Assembly (NCBI GenBank): GCA_017519885.1
Contig: JAFWRO010000015.1
Location: 186,001-250,000 of the forward strand
From: Liminaster sp017519885
Lineage (GTDB): Bacteria > Bacteroidota > Bacteroidia > Bacteroidales > UBA3663
Direction of reading: 5' to 3'
Length of the DNA stretch: 64,000 bases
Made by a program: the position numbers and the translations under genes. How positions within the stretch are numbered: the first letter of the stretch is position 1; each line of letters opens with the position of its first letter. The notes under the pieces are model-generated. The model did no database searches. It had not been told where the DNA came from and was given only the letters and a program-made list of their open reading frames with translations. Shown piece after piece: positions 15,173 to 22,635 of this stretch.

Positions 15173-15229
15173 GATAGTTATTTACGCAGAGTTTGGTATC
15201 TTGGCTGCAAAAACAAAGGAGGTAAAATT

Positions 15230-15422
15230 ATGCCACGTTGTCCTAAATAGTAGCGATGTAGAAGAGCAAGGAGGCTTCATTGCCAAGGCTTTCGGTGTCG
15301 GAATTGGCATATTAGTTGGTGCTCTTACTGGAGATCCTCATAAGGGAGCGCATGTTGCAGGTCATAGTCTAGAACATGGTCATAAATATAAATGCAACAA
15401 GTGTGGTCACGAATTTGATTAG
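15230..15422 (+). pseudogene. Frameshifted small zinc-ribbon/glycine-zipper gene
   Basis: A strong Shine-Dalgarno AAAGGAGG (15215-15222) sits 7 nt before ATG 15230, but the frame reads only MPRCPK and stops. One frame over, the sequence continues as SSDVEEQGGFIAKAFGVGIG and on to HKYKCNKCGHEFD (stop at 15422). A loss of two bases after the CCT AAA codons would explain both: the restored protein would be MPRCPKC-, giving the missing second Cys of a CPxC pair and a full zinc ribbon split by a glycine-rich segment. That layout matches the N-terminus of the 360-aa protein at 13850. A +1 programmed shift is possible but would leave the ribbon without one Cys. Confidence 0.6.
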
Positions 15423-15470
15423 AATGGGTGGCGCACTTATAAGTGAAGATTGAAGTATAGAATGTGATAA

Positions 15471-15536
15471 AAGGTGTTCACTATCCTTTTCGATTCATTA
15501 TTTATTGAAAAGTAAGTGAGTGGGCTTCAACACCTT
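15471..15536. repeat. Inverted repeat AAGGTGTT/AACACCTT with inner stem
   Basis: AAGGTGTT (15471-15478) and AACACCTT (15529-15536) flank an inner CTTTTC/GAAAAG stem. The outline matches the structure at 15105-15172: similar arm sequence (AATAAGxGTGxTT) and a 40-50-nt interior. Confidence 0.45.
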
Positions 15537-15595
15537 ATTATTTAAAATGTTTAACTGAGTCTACTTGAAAGCCCGAGACTATAATATAAATAATT

Positions 15596-15736
15596 ATGGG
15601 AAAATTCTCAGAAGAATTGGCTCATCATGCAGCTCATGAAGTCATGAAAGGTGCGGGGTGTATTGTCACATCCCTCGTGATGTTAACAGGCGTTGGAACC
15701 TTTTCGGCTGTTGTCGCATGGGTATTATTAGCTTGA
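15596..15736 (+). CDS. Small membrane protein, 46 aa
   Basis: ATG at 15596, TGA at 15734-15736. The first 17 residues are polar with four histidines (SEELAHHAAHEVMK), followed by one membrane segment (GCIVTSLVMLTGVGTFSAVV). Too short for standard gene calls. It sits between the frameshifted zinc-ribbon gene and the methyltransferase, all on the plus strand. No family recognised. Confidence 0.45.
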   Translation: MGKFSEELAHHAAHEVMKGAGCIVTSLVMLTGVGTFSAVVAWVLLA

Positions 15737-15854
15737 AAAGTATTGGGCAGATAGAGAGTGACATTTATCTAACTGGCATATGTCCTCTCTTTGCCCTTTT
15801 ATAGTATACTATTATTTGGATTTATCATTGGTCTCTATGCAAAATTACTTAATC

Positions 15855-16508
15855 ATGAATTTTTTGAGTAAGTATTTTTTTAACAATGCACGTAATCCTA
15901 AAGGCTTGTTGGGAATGTGGATTCTTGAGTTTATGAATGGGTTTAGCCATAAAGAGCTAGCAGAATGGGCGCTTGCATTCATGGAGATAAAAGATGGTGA
16001 TTCTATATTGGATATTGGTTGTGGCGGCGGTGGAAATATATCTCGCCTACTAAAGAAATATCCTAGTTCTGTAGTCAAAGGAGTTGATCACTCTCCAATA
16101 TCTGTAGCGTTGTCAAAACGGCATAATGCCAAAGAAATTGAAAACAATCGATGTCAGATTTTAGAGGGTAGTGTTAATAGTTTACCATATGATTCTGGTT
16201 CGTTTAATATCGTGACGGCTTTTGAAACGGTATATTATTGGCCAGATATAGAAAAATCCATTTCAGAGGTACTTCGCGTATTGAAACAAGGAGGATCATT
16301 TTTTATAATAAATGGGGCTGATGCTGAAGGTGGATGGGTATGGGATCAATACATTGAAGAGATGCATACCTATACCTCTTTAGAATTGGAGACGCATCTC
16401 ATTTCTTCTGGGTTTGAAGAAGTTGAAATAATACGAAATAAAGATTATCACTTTCTATGTGTTATAGCACATAAATACAATAAGTCTAATAATTACAACA
16501 ACAATTAA
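15855..16508 (+). CDS. Class I SAM-dependent methyltransferase
   Basis: A 217-aa protein with a complete methyltransferase core: motif I ILDIGCGGGGNISRLL (GxGxG for SAM), motif II GVDHSPISVALS, the acidic NSLPYDSGSFNIVTAFET, and motif post II VLRVLKQGGSFFIING. This is the UbiE/MenG-like small-molecule type; the substrate is unknown. An ATG at 15780 would add 25 residues with no homology, so the ATG at 15855, just before MNFLSKYFFNNARNPKG, is used. It ends 13 bp before the EcsC-like gene, so the two probably share a transcript. Confidence 0.85.
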   Translation: MNFLSKYFFNNARNPKGLLGMWILEFMNGFSHKELAEWALAFMEIKDGDSILDIGCGGGGNISRLLKKYPSSVVKGVDHSPISVALSKRHNAKEIENNRCQILEGSVNSLPYDSGSFNIVTAFETVYYWPDIEKSISEVLRVLKQGGSFFIINGADAEGGWVWDQYIEEMHTYTSLELETHLISSGFEEVEIIRNKDYHFLCVIAHKYNKSNNYNNN

Positions 16509-16521
16509 AATATTTTAAATT

Positions 16522-17682
16522 ATGGCAAACGAAATTCAAGTTTGGAACAAGGTCATGTCTGCTGCCTTGAGCTTGCCTGGAGTTAAGGTTAACAGGGAAG
16601 AGTTTTTGAAAGAAAAGTTGAGTCTTTATTGCAACGAAAAGCAACTAGAGACGGCCTTGTCAATGTCTCCGGTGAAAGTATTTTCAAGAAATCAAATTGA
16701 CAAAATCGCCGATTCGGTTATCTCCAGTCATGTAATAAAGGTAACGGCTATCAGTACAGTTGCAGGCATTCCAGGTGGTCTTGCAATGGCAGCTACCATC
16801 CCCAGTGATATTGCCCAGTATTATTATCATGTGTTTAATCTGTCTCAAAAATTGGCTTACCTTTATGGCTATCCCGATTTGCTGGACGAAAATGGTAAAG
16901 TAACCGATGCTACGATAAATCTGCTTACTGTCTTCTCAGGTGTAATGATGGGAGCTGCTGTAGCTAACAATGCCATCAGAGAAATATCAAAGCAGTTGGC
17001 AGAAACAGCTATCAAGAAGTTGCCACAACAAGCTTTGACGAAAGGGGCTATATATCCCCTTGTGAAAAAAGTCGCCTCTTGGATTGGTGTCAAACTTACT
17101 AAAGAGAGTTTTGCAAAAGGTGTAGGAAAGGTTATTCCTGTTTTGGGTGGCATTATTTCGGGTGGTCTTACATTAGCAACTTTCCGACCAGGTGCGAAAC
17201 GATTGCAGAAAACGCTTCAAGGCGAAATGGAGTTTTTCGTTCGCAGTGATGAGAGTAGATCAGAGGATGTTTCAGAAGAAAATGAAACAGCTTATACCCC
17301 TTATGAAGAGGTAAACGAATCTACTTCAATTGATTCGATAGAATATCACAGAATCTTAACTCTTATAAGCATCGCTTTTATCGATAATGATATAACAACC
17401 AAAGAGCGTGCTTATATCAACACAAAGATTGAAGAAGCAACGCTTACAGATGACCAGAAGCTGGAACTAATAACTATTCTTAAGGATGGAAATACGCCTA
17501 AAATTACCTTCGATGTTTTTACTGAAGATAATAAGGAAGGTATAAAACTTCTTTCGCAGGCTATTGAAATGCTTAAGTTGGATCGTCGTTTTACGCTCGG
17601 TGAAAGACTTTATATAAAAAAGATTGGCAAAGAATTAGGTTTTGGACCTGAAGATGTTGAAAACCTTATGAAAGAAGCCTGA
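16522..17682 (+). CDS. EcsC-like protein with C-terminal TerB-like module
   Basis: A 386-aa protein. The first 235 residues look like the EcsC family: a helical start, then a hydrophobic stretch (VTAISTVAGIPGGLAMAAT), IPSDIAQYYYHVFNLSQKLAYLYGYP read in two parts, and further glycine-rich segments (VFSGVMMGAAV, VIPVLGGIISGGLT). A charged linker follows, then about 115 helical residues with ISIAFIDNDITTKERAYI and DRRFTLGERLYIKKIGKELG. The latter has the same pattern as the repeats of the 13850 protein. EcsC proteins are membrane-associated and poorly understood; a stress role is inferred from the TerB-like part. Confidence 0.75.
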   Translation: MANEIQVWNKVMSAALSLPGVKVNREEFLKEKLSLYCNEKQLETALSMSPVKVFSRNQIDKIADSVISSHVIKVTAISTVAGIPGGLAMAATIPSDIAQYYYHVFNLSQKLAYLYGYPDLLDENGKVTDATINLLTVFSGVMMGAAVANNAIREISKQLAETAIKKLPQQALTKGAIYPLVKKVASWIGVKLTKESFAKGVGKVIPVLGGIISGGLTLATFRPGAKRLQKTLQGEMEFFVRSDESRSEDVSEENETAYTPYEEVNESTSIDSIEYHRILTLISIAFIDNDITTKERAYINTKIEEATLTDDQKLELITILKDGNTPKITFDVFTEDNKEGIKLLSQAIEMLKLDRRFTLGERLYIKKIGKELGFGPEDVENLMKEA

Positions 17683-17715
17683 ACCCTATGAAGAAGTAAT
17701 TTGGGCTGAGTATTA

Positions 17716-18153
17716 ATGCAAACCACAACCCTCGAATTCCCCCACAACGCCCGAACGGTATATACTGCCGTTAAGAATCTACTCGCTCGGAAGCGGACAA
17801 AGTTTTCGGCTGTGAAGTGCGATGACGATCTGTTTGTTATCGAAGCTCGTCATGGTGCCTGGCTTTCTCCGTTCTCCGAGCGGGTGAAGGTGCGTGTTGT
17901 AGCTTCAGGAAATGAGACGACGAGGGTGATTATCGAATCATCCTCGCGCTCCGTGCTTAACCTCCTGAACCTCGGCGCCAACAAAGCTAATGTCAGCGAC
18001 CTGAGAGACTACATCAGTAATGAGGTCTTCAGACTTCAGCATGTCATTGTGAGAAAGGATAGAGAAGAAAAAGATGATAATGATCATTCATCCCATTCAT
18101 CAATCCGTATCTCTACACCTTCGATACTGACCCGCGAACCTAAAAATGGTTAA
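17716..18153 (+). CDS. Hypothetical protein, 145 aa
   Basis: Not recognised. The first 110 residues alternate strands and helices (TLEFPHNARTVYTAVKNLL, DDDLFVIEARHGAWLSPFSERVKVRVV in parts, TRVIIESSS), which looks like a small SRPBCC/START-type or DUF1499-like barrel, followed by a charged, Ser-rich tail (KDREEKDDNDHSSHSS). It starts 33 bp after the EcsC-like gene and is followed by a strong palindromic terminator, so it is the last gene of this transcript. GC-richer than its upstream neighbour. Confidence 0.7.
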   Translation: MQTTTLEFPHNARTVYTAVKNLLARKRTKFSAVKCDDDLFVIEARHGAWLSPFSERVKVRVVASGNETTRVIIESSSRSVLNLLNLGANKANVSDLRDYISNEVFRLQHVIVRKDREEKDDNDHSSHSSIRISTPSILTREPKNG

Positions 18154-18190
18154 CTCAACTTTCGCATGTGCGAAAGTTGAGTTAACTTTT
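18149..18190 (+). terminator. Strong palindromic terminator
   Basis: GTTAACTCAACTTTCGCA (18149-18166) and its exact complement (18169-18186) with a 2-nt centre, followed by TTTT. The left arm begins inside the last codons of the 145-aa gene. Confidence 0.85.
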
Positions 18191-18283
18191 AATAGCGTAT
18201 GCAAATAAGGTGGTATTTCTTTATTTTATGATAGGTTGATTGAATATTTAACACGAGAATTATTGTGAATTGGCTATTCTGCC

Positions 18284-18379
18284 TCAATCCTTCAAGCACC
18301 CAATGGGCACGATATAGATGCCGTCTTCGCGACGATAGGCATATTTGCCTACGGAAGTGAGGATCAATTCATAAATTGC
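18284..18379 (-). pseudogene. C-terminal remnant of a lost gene
   Basis: The minus strand encodes 31 residues, AIYELILTSVGKYAYRREDG and then IYIVPIGCLKD, before a stop. The frame is cut by a TAA just upstream, and no longer gene is present. It looks like the conserved end of a larger protein, possibly one of the ATP-binding families frequent in Prevotella; I cannot assign the family with confidence. Confidence 0.45.
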
Positions 18380-18403
18380 TTATTTCGAATAGATTAAGAA
18401 TTC

Positions 18404-18468
18404 AATTCCCGAATTTGGCCGAATTTCATTACCGAAAATGGCTGAAATTCATTCCCGAATTTGGCTGG
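18404..18468. repeat. Imperfect ~24-bp repeats ATTCCCGAATTTGGC
   Basis: Three imperfect units start near 18404, 18428 and 18451: ATTCCCGAATTTGGCCGAA, ATTACCGAAAATGGCTGAA and ATTCCCGAATTTGGCTGG. The third runs into the 40-codon frame at 18438-18560 (MAEIHSRIWLGW...), which may itself be a gene fragment. Confidence 0.4.
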
Positions 18469-18623
18469 GGTGGATAAAACAAGAAAGAGGCGAAGAGCGT
18501 TATATGGAAGTGGATGACATCAAATCCATGCAAAATATAACCTTTACTTGTCAGAAATAGAAGAAAAAGGAGAGATTTGTATTAATATGGTCCATAAATT
18601 GGTGCTTTTTGTGAAAAATGGTG

Positions 18624-18632
18624 TATCTTTGC
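18624..18632 (+). promoter_or_regulatory. -7 promoter box for the DUF3791/DUF3990 operon
   Basis: TATCTTTGC. It lies inside the longest open frame that starts at 18618, so the true start must be downstream; ATG 18696 fits. Confidence 0.75.
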
Positions 18633-18695
18633 ATCGTTGGTAGTATTAACACTTTCTTTTTGTTTTTGCTACCAATGGTATATATTAAAGGAAAT

Positions 18696-18911
18696 ATGAG
18701 CAAGTATCTGATTCCATATCTGACCACATGCGTCCATGCTTTTGGTGAGCGGTTTGCCTTATCGAGGCAAGCGGCTTTCCAATATCTGCATGAACATAAG
18801 GGACTGGCTTTCTTGATTGAATTCTATGATGTGGAACACCTTCAGTCCATGGAAGAAACGATTGATGATTTGCTCATAATCTGCAAAAAAAACGGAGGAA
18901 CACTTGCATGA
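18696..18911 (+). CDS. DUF3791 family protein, first
   Basis: A 71-aa protein of the small DUF3791 family: MSKYLIPYLTTCVHAFGERF, then ALSRQAAFQYLHEHKGLAFL, ending in a helix around HLQSMEETIDDLL. These proteins pair with DUF3990 proteins in conserved operons and are suspected antitoxin-like partners. The stop overlaps the next start by 4 bp (ATGA), which suggests coupled translation and a fixed ratio. The upstream ATG at 18618 is excluded because the promoter -7 box lies after it. Confidence 0.8.
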   Translation: MSKYLIPYLTTCVHAFGERFALSRQAAFQYLHEHKGLAFLIEFYDVEHLQSMEETIDDLLIICKKNGGTLA

Positions 18912-19396
18912 AACTGTATCACGGATCTAATACTGATATCGAATCTATAGACTTGTCGAAAGGACTGAAATATAAGGATTTTGGCAAGGGATTCTACTTG
19001 ACGCCAGACAGAGCTACGGCAGTTCGTATGGCGTTAAAGAAAACTCGACTTTTCGGCGGTACGGCTACTCTCATAACCTACGAAATGGATGAGAATGTCT
19101 ATCAGTCAGACTTGAAGGTTAAAGTATTCCCTGTAATAGCTAGTGTGGAATGGTTCCTATTTGTAGATGCGAATAGGGATAGAAAGAACATTAATCCAAT
19201 ACATGATTATGATATCGTTGTTGGTCCTATTGCTAATGATGGTGTAGTCTTGCAGTTGACGAATTATCATGAAGGTATTTATACTCCTGAGCAGGCTGCT
19301 AAACTGCTTCAAGATAAATATCTTGACCAGCAATACTATTTTGGAACGGATAGGGCTTTATCCTATCTTCATAAATTAGACGTTGAATTGTTATGA
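18908..19396 (+). CDS. DUF3990 protein, likely ADP-ribosyltransferase-fold toxin
   Basis: A 162-aa protein whose start, LYHGSNTDIESIDLSKG followed by KDFGKGFYLT, is the classic DUF3990 pattern and resembles the NAD-binding edge of ADP-ribosyltransferases (YHGS... and G(K/R)GFYxT). A later segment, DYDIVVGPIANDG, is also typical. The family is usually found between small DUF3791 proteins. A toxin role is likely from fold and operon layout but is not shown here. Overlaps both neighbours by 4 bp. Confidence 0.8.
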   Translation: MKLYHGSNTDIESIDLSKGLKYKDFGKGFYLTPDRATAVRMALKKTRLFGGTATLITYEMDENVYQSDLKVKVFPVIASVEWFLFVDANRDRKNINPIHDYDIVVGPIANDGVVLQLTNYHEGIYTPEQAAKLLQDKYLDQQYYFGTDRALSYLHKLDVELL

Positions 19397-19620
19397 ACCA
19401 ACCTACACGCCATCAAATAGCAACATATTTGATAAATTACGCCATTAGCGAATTGATCAAATATGTGATTGAAGACACAGGCTGTTCCATAGAACAAGCG
19501 ATGGAACGTGTGTATACTTCGCCACTGATGAAGGCCCTACAAGATGAAGAAGGAGAATTGTATGTGCAGAGTCCTGCCTATCTGTATGAATTGATGAATG
19601 GATATTATTCCACCGTGTAA
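19393..19620 (+). CDS. DUF3791-like protein, second
   Basis: A 75-aa mostly helical protein (YLINYAISELIKYVIEDTG, CSIEQAMERVYTSPLM), with a tail containing PAYLYELMNGYYS. It overlaps the DUF3990 gene by 4 bp and closes the three-gene operon, which ends at the terminator at 19662. The family link to DUF3791 is weaker than for the first protein but the position fits. Confidence 0.7.
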   Translation: MNQPTRHQIATYLINYAISELIKYVIEDTGCSIEQAMERVYTSPLMKALQDEEGELYVQSPAYLYELMNGYYSTV

Positions 19621-19661
19621 TTACTGATTCATCTTGTTCCCGTTTTGTAACCTAATACAAA

Positions 19662-19696
19662 AAACTCGCAATGTTTGGTTGCGAGTTTCTTTTTTG
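19662..19696 (+). terminator. Terminator of the DUF3791/DUF3990 operon
   Basis: AAACTCGCAA (19662-19671), 7-nt loop, TTGCGAGTTT (19679-19688), then CTTTTTTG. Confidence 0.88.
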
Positions 19697-19730
19697 TGCA
19701 AAAGCGCTTTTGCATCTTCTTGTAATTCCG

Positions 19731-19739
19731 TATTTTTGC
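19731..19739 (+). promoter_or_regulatory. -7 promoter box for the 64-aa gene
   Basis: TATTTTTGC, 39 bp before the ATG at 19779. Confidence 0.65.
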
Positions 19740-19778
19740 ACCTCTATCAGGCACATCAAGCCTATAGGCGGCAATAAG

Positions 19779-19973
19779 ATGTTAAACGAGAAAGATTCAA
19801 GCAACGAACTTGATGCATATGAGGAGGACAAATGTCCGTCGATGGCTCTTGATGCCAACGACAAGGCCGATGATAATCCTTGTTCGCGAAATCAGAAACC
19901 TGCCAGTGCTGCCATCGGTGGGGCATTAGGAGGCATCGGAGGACGATGCGCCAATAAACCCCGGTCAAGATAG
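19779..19973 (+). CDS. Small hypothetical protein, 64 aa
   Basis: A short polar protein, acidic at the start (EKDSSNELDAYEEDK), with three Cys and a Gly-rich end (AAIGGALGGIGGRCANKPRSR split at the Gly run). An ATG at 19671 would lie inside the upstream terminator, so 19779 is preferred, placed just after a -7 box. It converges with the minus-strand 464-aa gene. No family recognised. Confidence 0.45.
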   Translation: MLNEKDSSNELDAYEEDKCPSMALDANDKADDNPCSRNQKPASAAIGGALGGIGGRCANKPRSR

Positions 19974-19991
19974 CTGGGCGTGAGAAGTCGG

Positions 19992-21386
19992 TCATTCAAC
20001 GTGATCGACTTTTGTTATGCCGTATTTCCGCAGTTCGTTGCCTGTGGCAGGGATGTAGAGCAGGAATTCGTCGAAGACAATGTATTGGCGCTTGTTCATC
20101 GTCATTGTGCCAACATTGTCGTCTATGGTGATTCGGTCGAGTCCTTCGATGGAGGATTTTGGCACCTTGTAGTATCCCTTGTCTTCCCCAATGGGGATGA
20201 AGATGGCATCCTGCGTGATGGCATAGATGTTGGGACGGAAGACGTACTCCAGGTTCTCGAATGGCTTTTCGATGCGACAGGTTTTCATCCATTGGTCGTA
20301 GATGGCGAGGGTTTCTACATCGGTCACACGGCAAAGGTCGATCTTCGCGTTCCAGACTGATGATGGCATCAGTCGAACCAAGGGCAATGTGTCGGGTGTG
20401 TCGTCGGCTGGCATAGCAGTCTTGTACCAAACTTGGTCGCTGTCGTTGTAAGCCTGACCCTTGATGCGGTGCTTGATGGCTTCGGGATGGAGCAAGTAGG
20501 CGATGATGCCTTTCTGGATACCTTCGATGAGGAATAGCGTATAACGTATGCCTGTGAGGATGCCTGTGGAATCTTTGCTCCAGTGGGTTGCAAAATAAGA
20601 GCCATCTGCGATAGCGTTCTCGATCTGCCAGAAATTGGTGTAAAGCGGTTTGCCTTCACATTCGTTCCAGAATCCTTCGATATTCAGATTGACATAACTC
20701 GCCTTCATTTCGCGGCTGACGTCATAGATGTTGTCCTGTTCTGCATACGATTCGTAGGTGTTGAGAATCTTGTCCACATGATAGAGCAGCATAATGCGCG
20801 ACTTGTTGGGTTCGTCACGAGCTGCCGTGATGGCAGGTAGTGTGGAGAATAGTTCGCCTCCTTCGGTGAACTTCTCGAGTAGGGCCATGGCATATTCGTA
20901 TTGGTGCGAGAAATCCACGACATCTCCGTCCTTCGAATCGTAGCCGGGAATGACCTTCAGTAGCATAAGGATCAGGAAGGGGAGGTTGATGTCTTTCTCC
21001 AAGGCTTTTGAGAAGATGTCCGATTTACTCTTCCTCAGTTCAGCCCCGCTATAGGGTGGATAGCAGAAACGAAGAAGTTCGAGGGCAACGGCAAAGGGGT
21101 TGCTTCTGCGCGAAAGGTTATCGCGGTAGAATGTCCATGCCTTCTGGTATTGCTTAAGGGCGGTTTTCAGATGGATGACACCATCGGTCATCTGCTCGAC
21201 CTCGACTTGCAGATCACGAAAGGCCGAACGCATACGCTGAGGAGTGGTGAAACATCGCTTGATGCCATTACTATGTATACTGGGTGCTTCGAGGAAATTC
21301 TCAAGTTCCTCGATGGTGTTGAAGACGAACCTTGTGTTGGCGATGGTAGTCAGCCAATCTTCGTACTTTTCCTGTTCCTGTTTCAT
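19992..21386 (-). CDS. Hypothetical protein, 464 aa
   Basis: No family recognised. It looks soluble, with a helical first part (EKYEDWLTTIANTRFVFNTIEELENFL in two parts), and a middle with FCYPPYSGAELRKSKSDIFS. The C-terminal part is strand-rich (EYVFRPNIYAITQDAIFIPIG, then VGTMTMNKRQYIVFDEFLLY), perhaps a small barrel. The longest frame would start 32 codons earlier, but the -7 box at 21408-21416 lies within it; ATG 21386 leaves a leader of about 15 nt. Stands alone, convergent with the 64-aa gene. Confidence 0.7.
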   Translation of the reverse strand: MKQEQEKYEDWLTTIANTRFVFNTIEELENFLEAPSIHSNGIKRCFTTPQRMRSAFRDLQVEVEQMTDGVIHLKTALKQYQKAWTFYRDNLSRRSNPFAVALELLRFCYPPYSGAELRKSKSDIFSKALEKDINLPFLILMLLKVIPGYDSKDGDVVDFSHQYEYAMALLEKFTEGGELFSTLPAITAARDEPNKSRIMLLYHVDKILNTYESYAEQDNIYDVSREMKASYVNLNIEGFWNECEGKPLYTNFWQIENAIADGSYFATHWSKDSTGILTGIRYTLFLIEGIQKGIIAYLLHPEAIKHRIKGQAYNDSDQVWYKTAMPADDTPDTLPLVRLMPSSVWNAKIDLCRVTDVETLAIYDQWMKTCRIEKPFENLEYVFRPNIYAITQDAIFIPIGEDKGYYKVPKSSIEGLDRITIDDNVGTMTMNKRQYIVFDEFLLYIPATGNELRKYGITKVDHVE

Positions 21387-21407
21387 ACCTTTTGGTCTTT
21401 GTTCGAT

Positions 21408-21416
21408 GCAAAGATA
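21408..21416 (-). promoter_or_regulatory. -7 promoter box for the 464-aa gene
   Basis: TATCTTTGC on the minus strand, 22 bp upstream of the chosen ATG. Confidence 0.75.
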
Positions 21417-21671
21417 ATATTTCTGACCCAAATACGCAAGAAAAACCATTCTCTTCTTTGATTTTGGCCCAAAATTGTGCATATTTCGTAATATTTTACG
21501 TTTTGTGTTCGAAATGTGGCGAAATTAATGACGGAACCGAGGAATTGAAAAGGAGTGAAAAAGATTGGAATGTGTGTGATGGATTGTATCGAAATCGTCA
21601 ACGTGTGATTTATTTGGGAAGTCTGGGAGAGAAATGTTATGGAGAAATTTTGTGGTTTCAAAAAAACTACT

Positions 21672-21680
21672 TATCTTTGC
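21672..21680 (+). promoter_or_regulatory. -7 promoter box for the glycosyltransferase gene
   Basis: TATCTTTGC, 34 bp before the start codon. Confidence 0.75.
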
Positions 21681-21714
21681 ACCTGTAAATATTCAGTTAT
21701 TGATAATAAAATAA

Positions 21715-22446
21715 ATGCGTAGTATCGTAGTCGTCCCCACCTACAATAACGCGAAGACGCTACAGACGGTTCTCGACCGCCTGTGGGTTTATACGCAAGA
21801 TATAATGGTGGTGAATGATGGGTCTACCGACGAGACGCTCACGATTCTGCATCACTATCCTCATCCCATCAACATCGTCACCTATTCCGAGAATCGGGGC
21901 AAGGGACACGCGTTGGTTCGGGGTTTCCGCGAGGCGATGATGCTGGGCTACGACTATGCCATCACCATTGACAGCGACGGGCAGCACTATCCCGAGGACC
22001 TGCCCGTGTTCCTGCGCAAGGCAAGTGAACTCAATTGCCCCACAATCATCGTGGGAAGTCGCGAACTCGAGCATGAGAACAAGTCACGTGGAGCTATTTT
22101 CGCCACTCGGCTTGCTAACTTCTGGTTTGCGTTTCAGACGTGGCAGTATCTTCCTGACACACAGAGCGGCTATCGTCTCTATCCTCTGCATCATCTGCAT
22201 GGGCTCGACCTGATTACCTCGCGCTATGAGGCCGAACTCGAGCTATTGGTCTTTGCTGCGTGGCACGGGGTGGCCATCGACACCGTTCCCATCCGCGTCT
22301 ATTATCCCCCCAAGGAGGAGCGTGTTACGCATTTTCGTCCTGGTTTGGATTTCGCACGCATCTTCGTCCTAAATACCATTCTCTTCTTCGTTTCCATCTT
22401 CTTCGGCTGGTGGATGATGGGGTGGAAACGTCTGAAAAGCCATTAA
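21715..22446 (+). CDS. Family 2 glycosyltransferase (dolichol-phosphate mannose synthase-like)
   Basis: A 243-aa GT2 protein. The GT-A core shows the nucleotide-sugar-binding start VVVPTYNNAKTL, VVNDGSTDET, a NRGKGHALVRGF segment and the metal-binding DSDGQH (DxD-type). SGYRLYPL and a later ELELLVFAAWHG follow, as in DPM1-like enzymes acting on polyprenyl phosphates. The C-terminal 30 residues are hydrophobic (FVLNTILFFVSIFFGWWMM), so it is held at the membrane. In several Bacteroidetes the same domain is joined to an acyltransferase; here it is alone. A terminator follows at 22472. Confidence 0.9.
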   Translation: MRSIVVVPTYNNAKTLQTVLDRLWVYTQDIMVVNDGSTDETLTILHHYPHPINIVTYSENRGKGHALVRGFREAMMLGYDYAITIDSDGQHYPEDLPVFLRKASELNCPTIIVGSRELEHENKSRGAIFATRLANFWFAFQTWQYLPDTQSGYRLYPLHHLHGLDLITSRYEAELELLVFAAWHGVAIDTVPIRVYYPPKEERVTHFRPGLDFARIFVLNTILFFVSIFFGWWMMGWKRLKSH

Positions 22447-22471
22447 TATTAGATAAAACTATAATTACTGA

Positions 22472-22511
22472 GCGTAATTTGTGATATATACATTACAAAT
22501 TGCGCCTTTTT
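22472..22511 (+). terminator. Terminator after the glycosyltransferase gene
   Basis: GCGTAATTTGTGAT pairs (with two non-Watson-Crick positions) with ATTACAAATTGCGC, followed by CTTTTTG. Confidence 0.8.
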
Positions 22512-22576
22512 GTATTTAAAAAGCAGTTAAATTTGAAAAAATACTGATAATTTTTGAAATATCTAAAATTAGCACG

Positions 22577-22585
22577 TATATTTGC
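22577..22585 (+). promoter_or_regulatory. -7 promoter box for the SLOG/XRE cassette
   Basis: TATATTTGC, 50 bp before the start of the first SLOG gene. Confidence 0.65.
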
Positions 22586-22635
22586 AGTGAAAATAAGAAA
22601 TAACCAATATTAAATCCCTTTTATATATTACTATT

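Larger units (their letters stand above)
14933..15229. other. AT-rich intergenic with inverted repeat
   Basis: 297 bp with no firm gene. It holds the possible 21-aa peptide at 15004 and the 12-bp inverted repeat at 15105-15172. Confidence 0.5.
18154..18695. other. Degenerate intergenic with gene remnants
   Basis: About 540 bp. It holds the palindromic terminator, a minus-strand gene remnant (18284-18379), imperfect repeats of ATTCCCGAATTTGGC (18404-18468), a 40-codon frame (18438-18560) and the promoter of the DUF3791 gene. Confidence 0.6.

Noticed and set aside
13092..15736. Integron-type cassette array of small genes
   Set aside because: Small same-strand genes with hairpins raised this idea, but no attC-like core sites (GTTRRRY ends) occur between each gene and no integrase is present.
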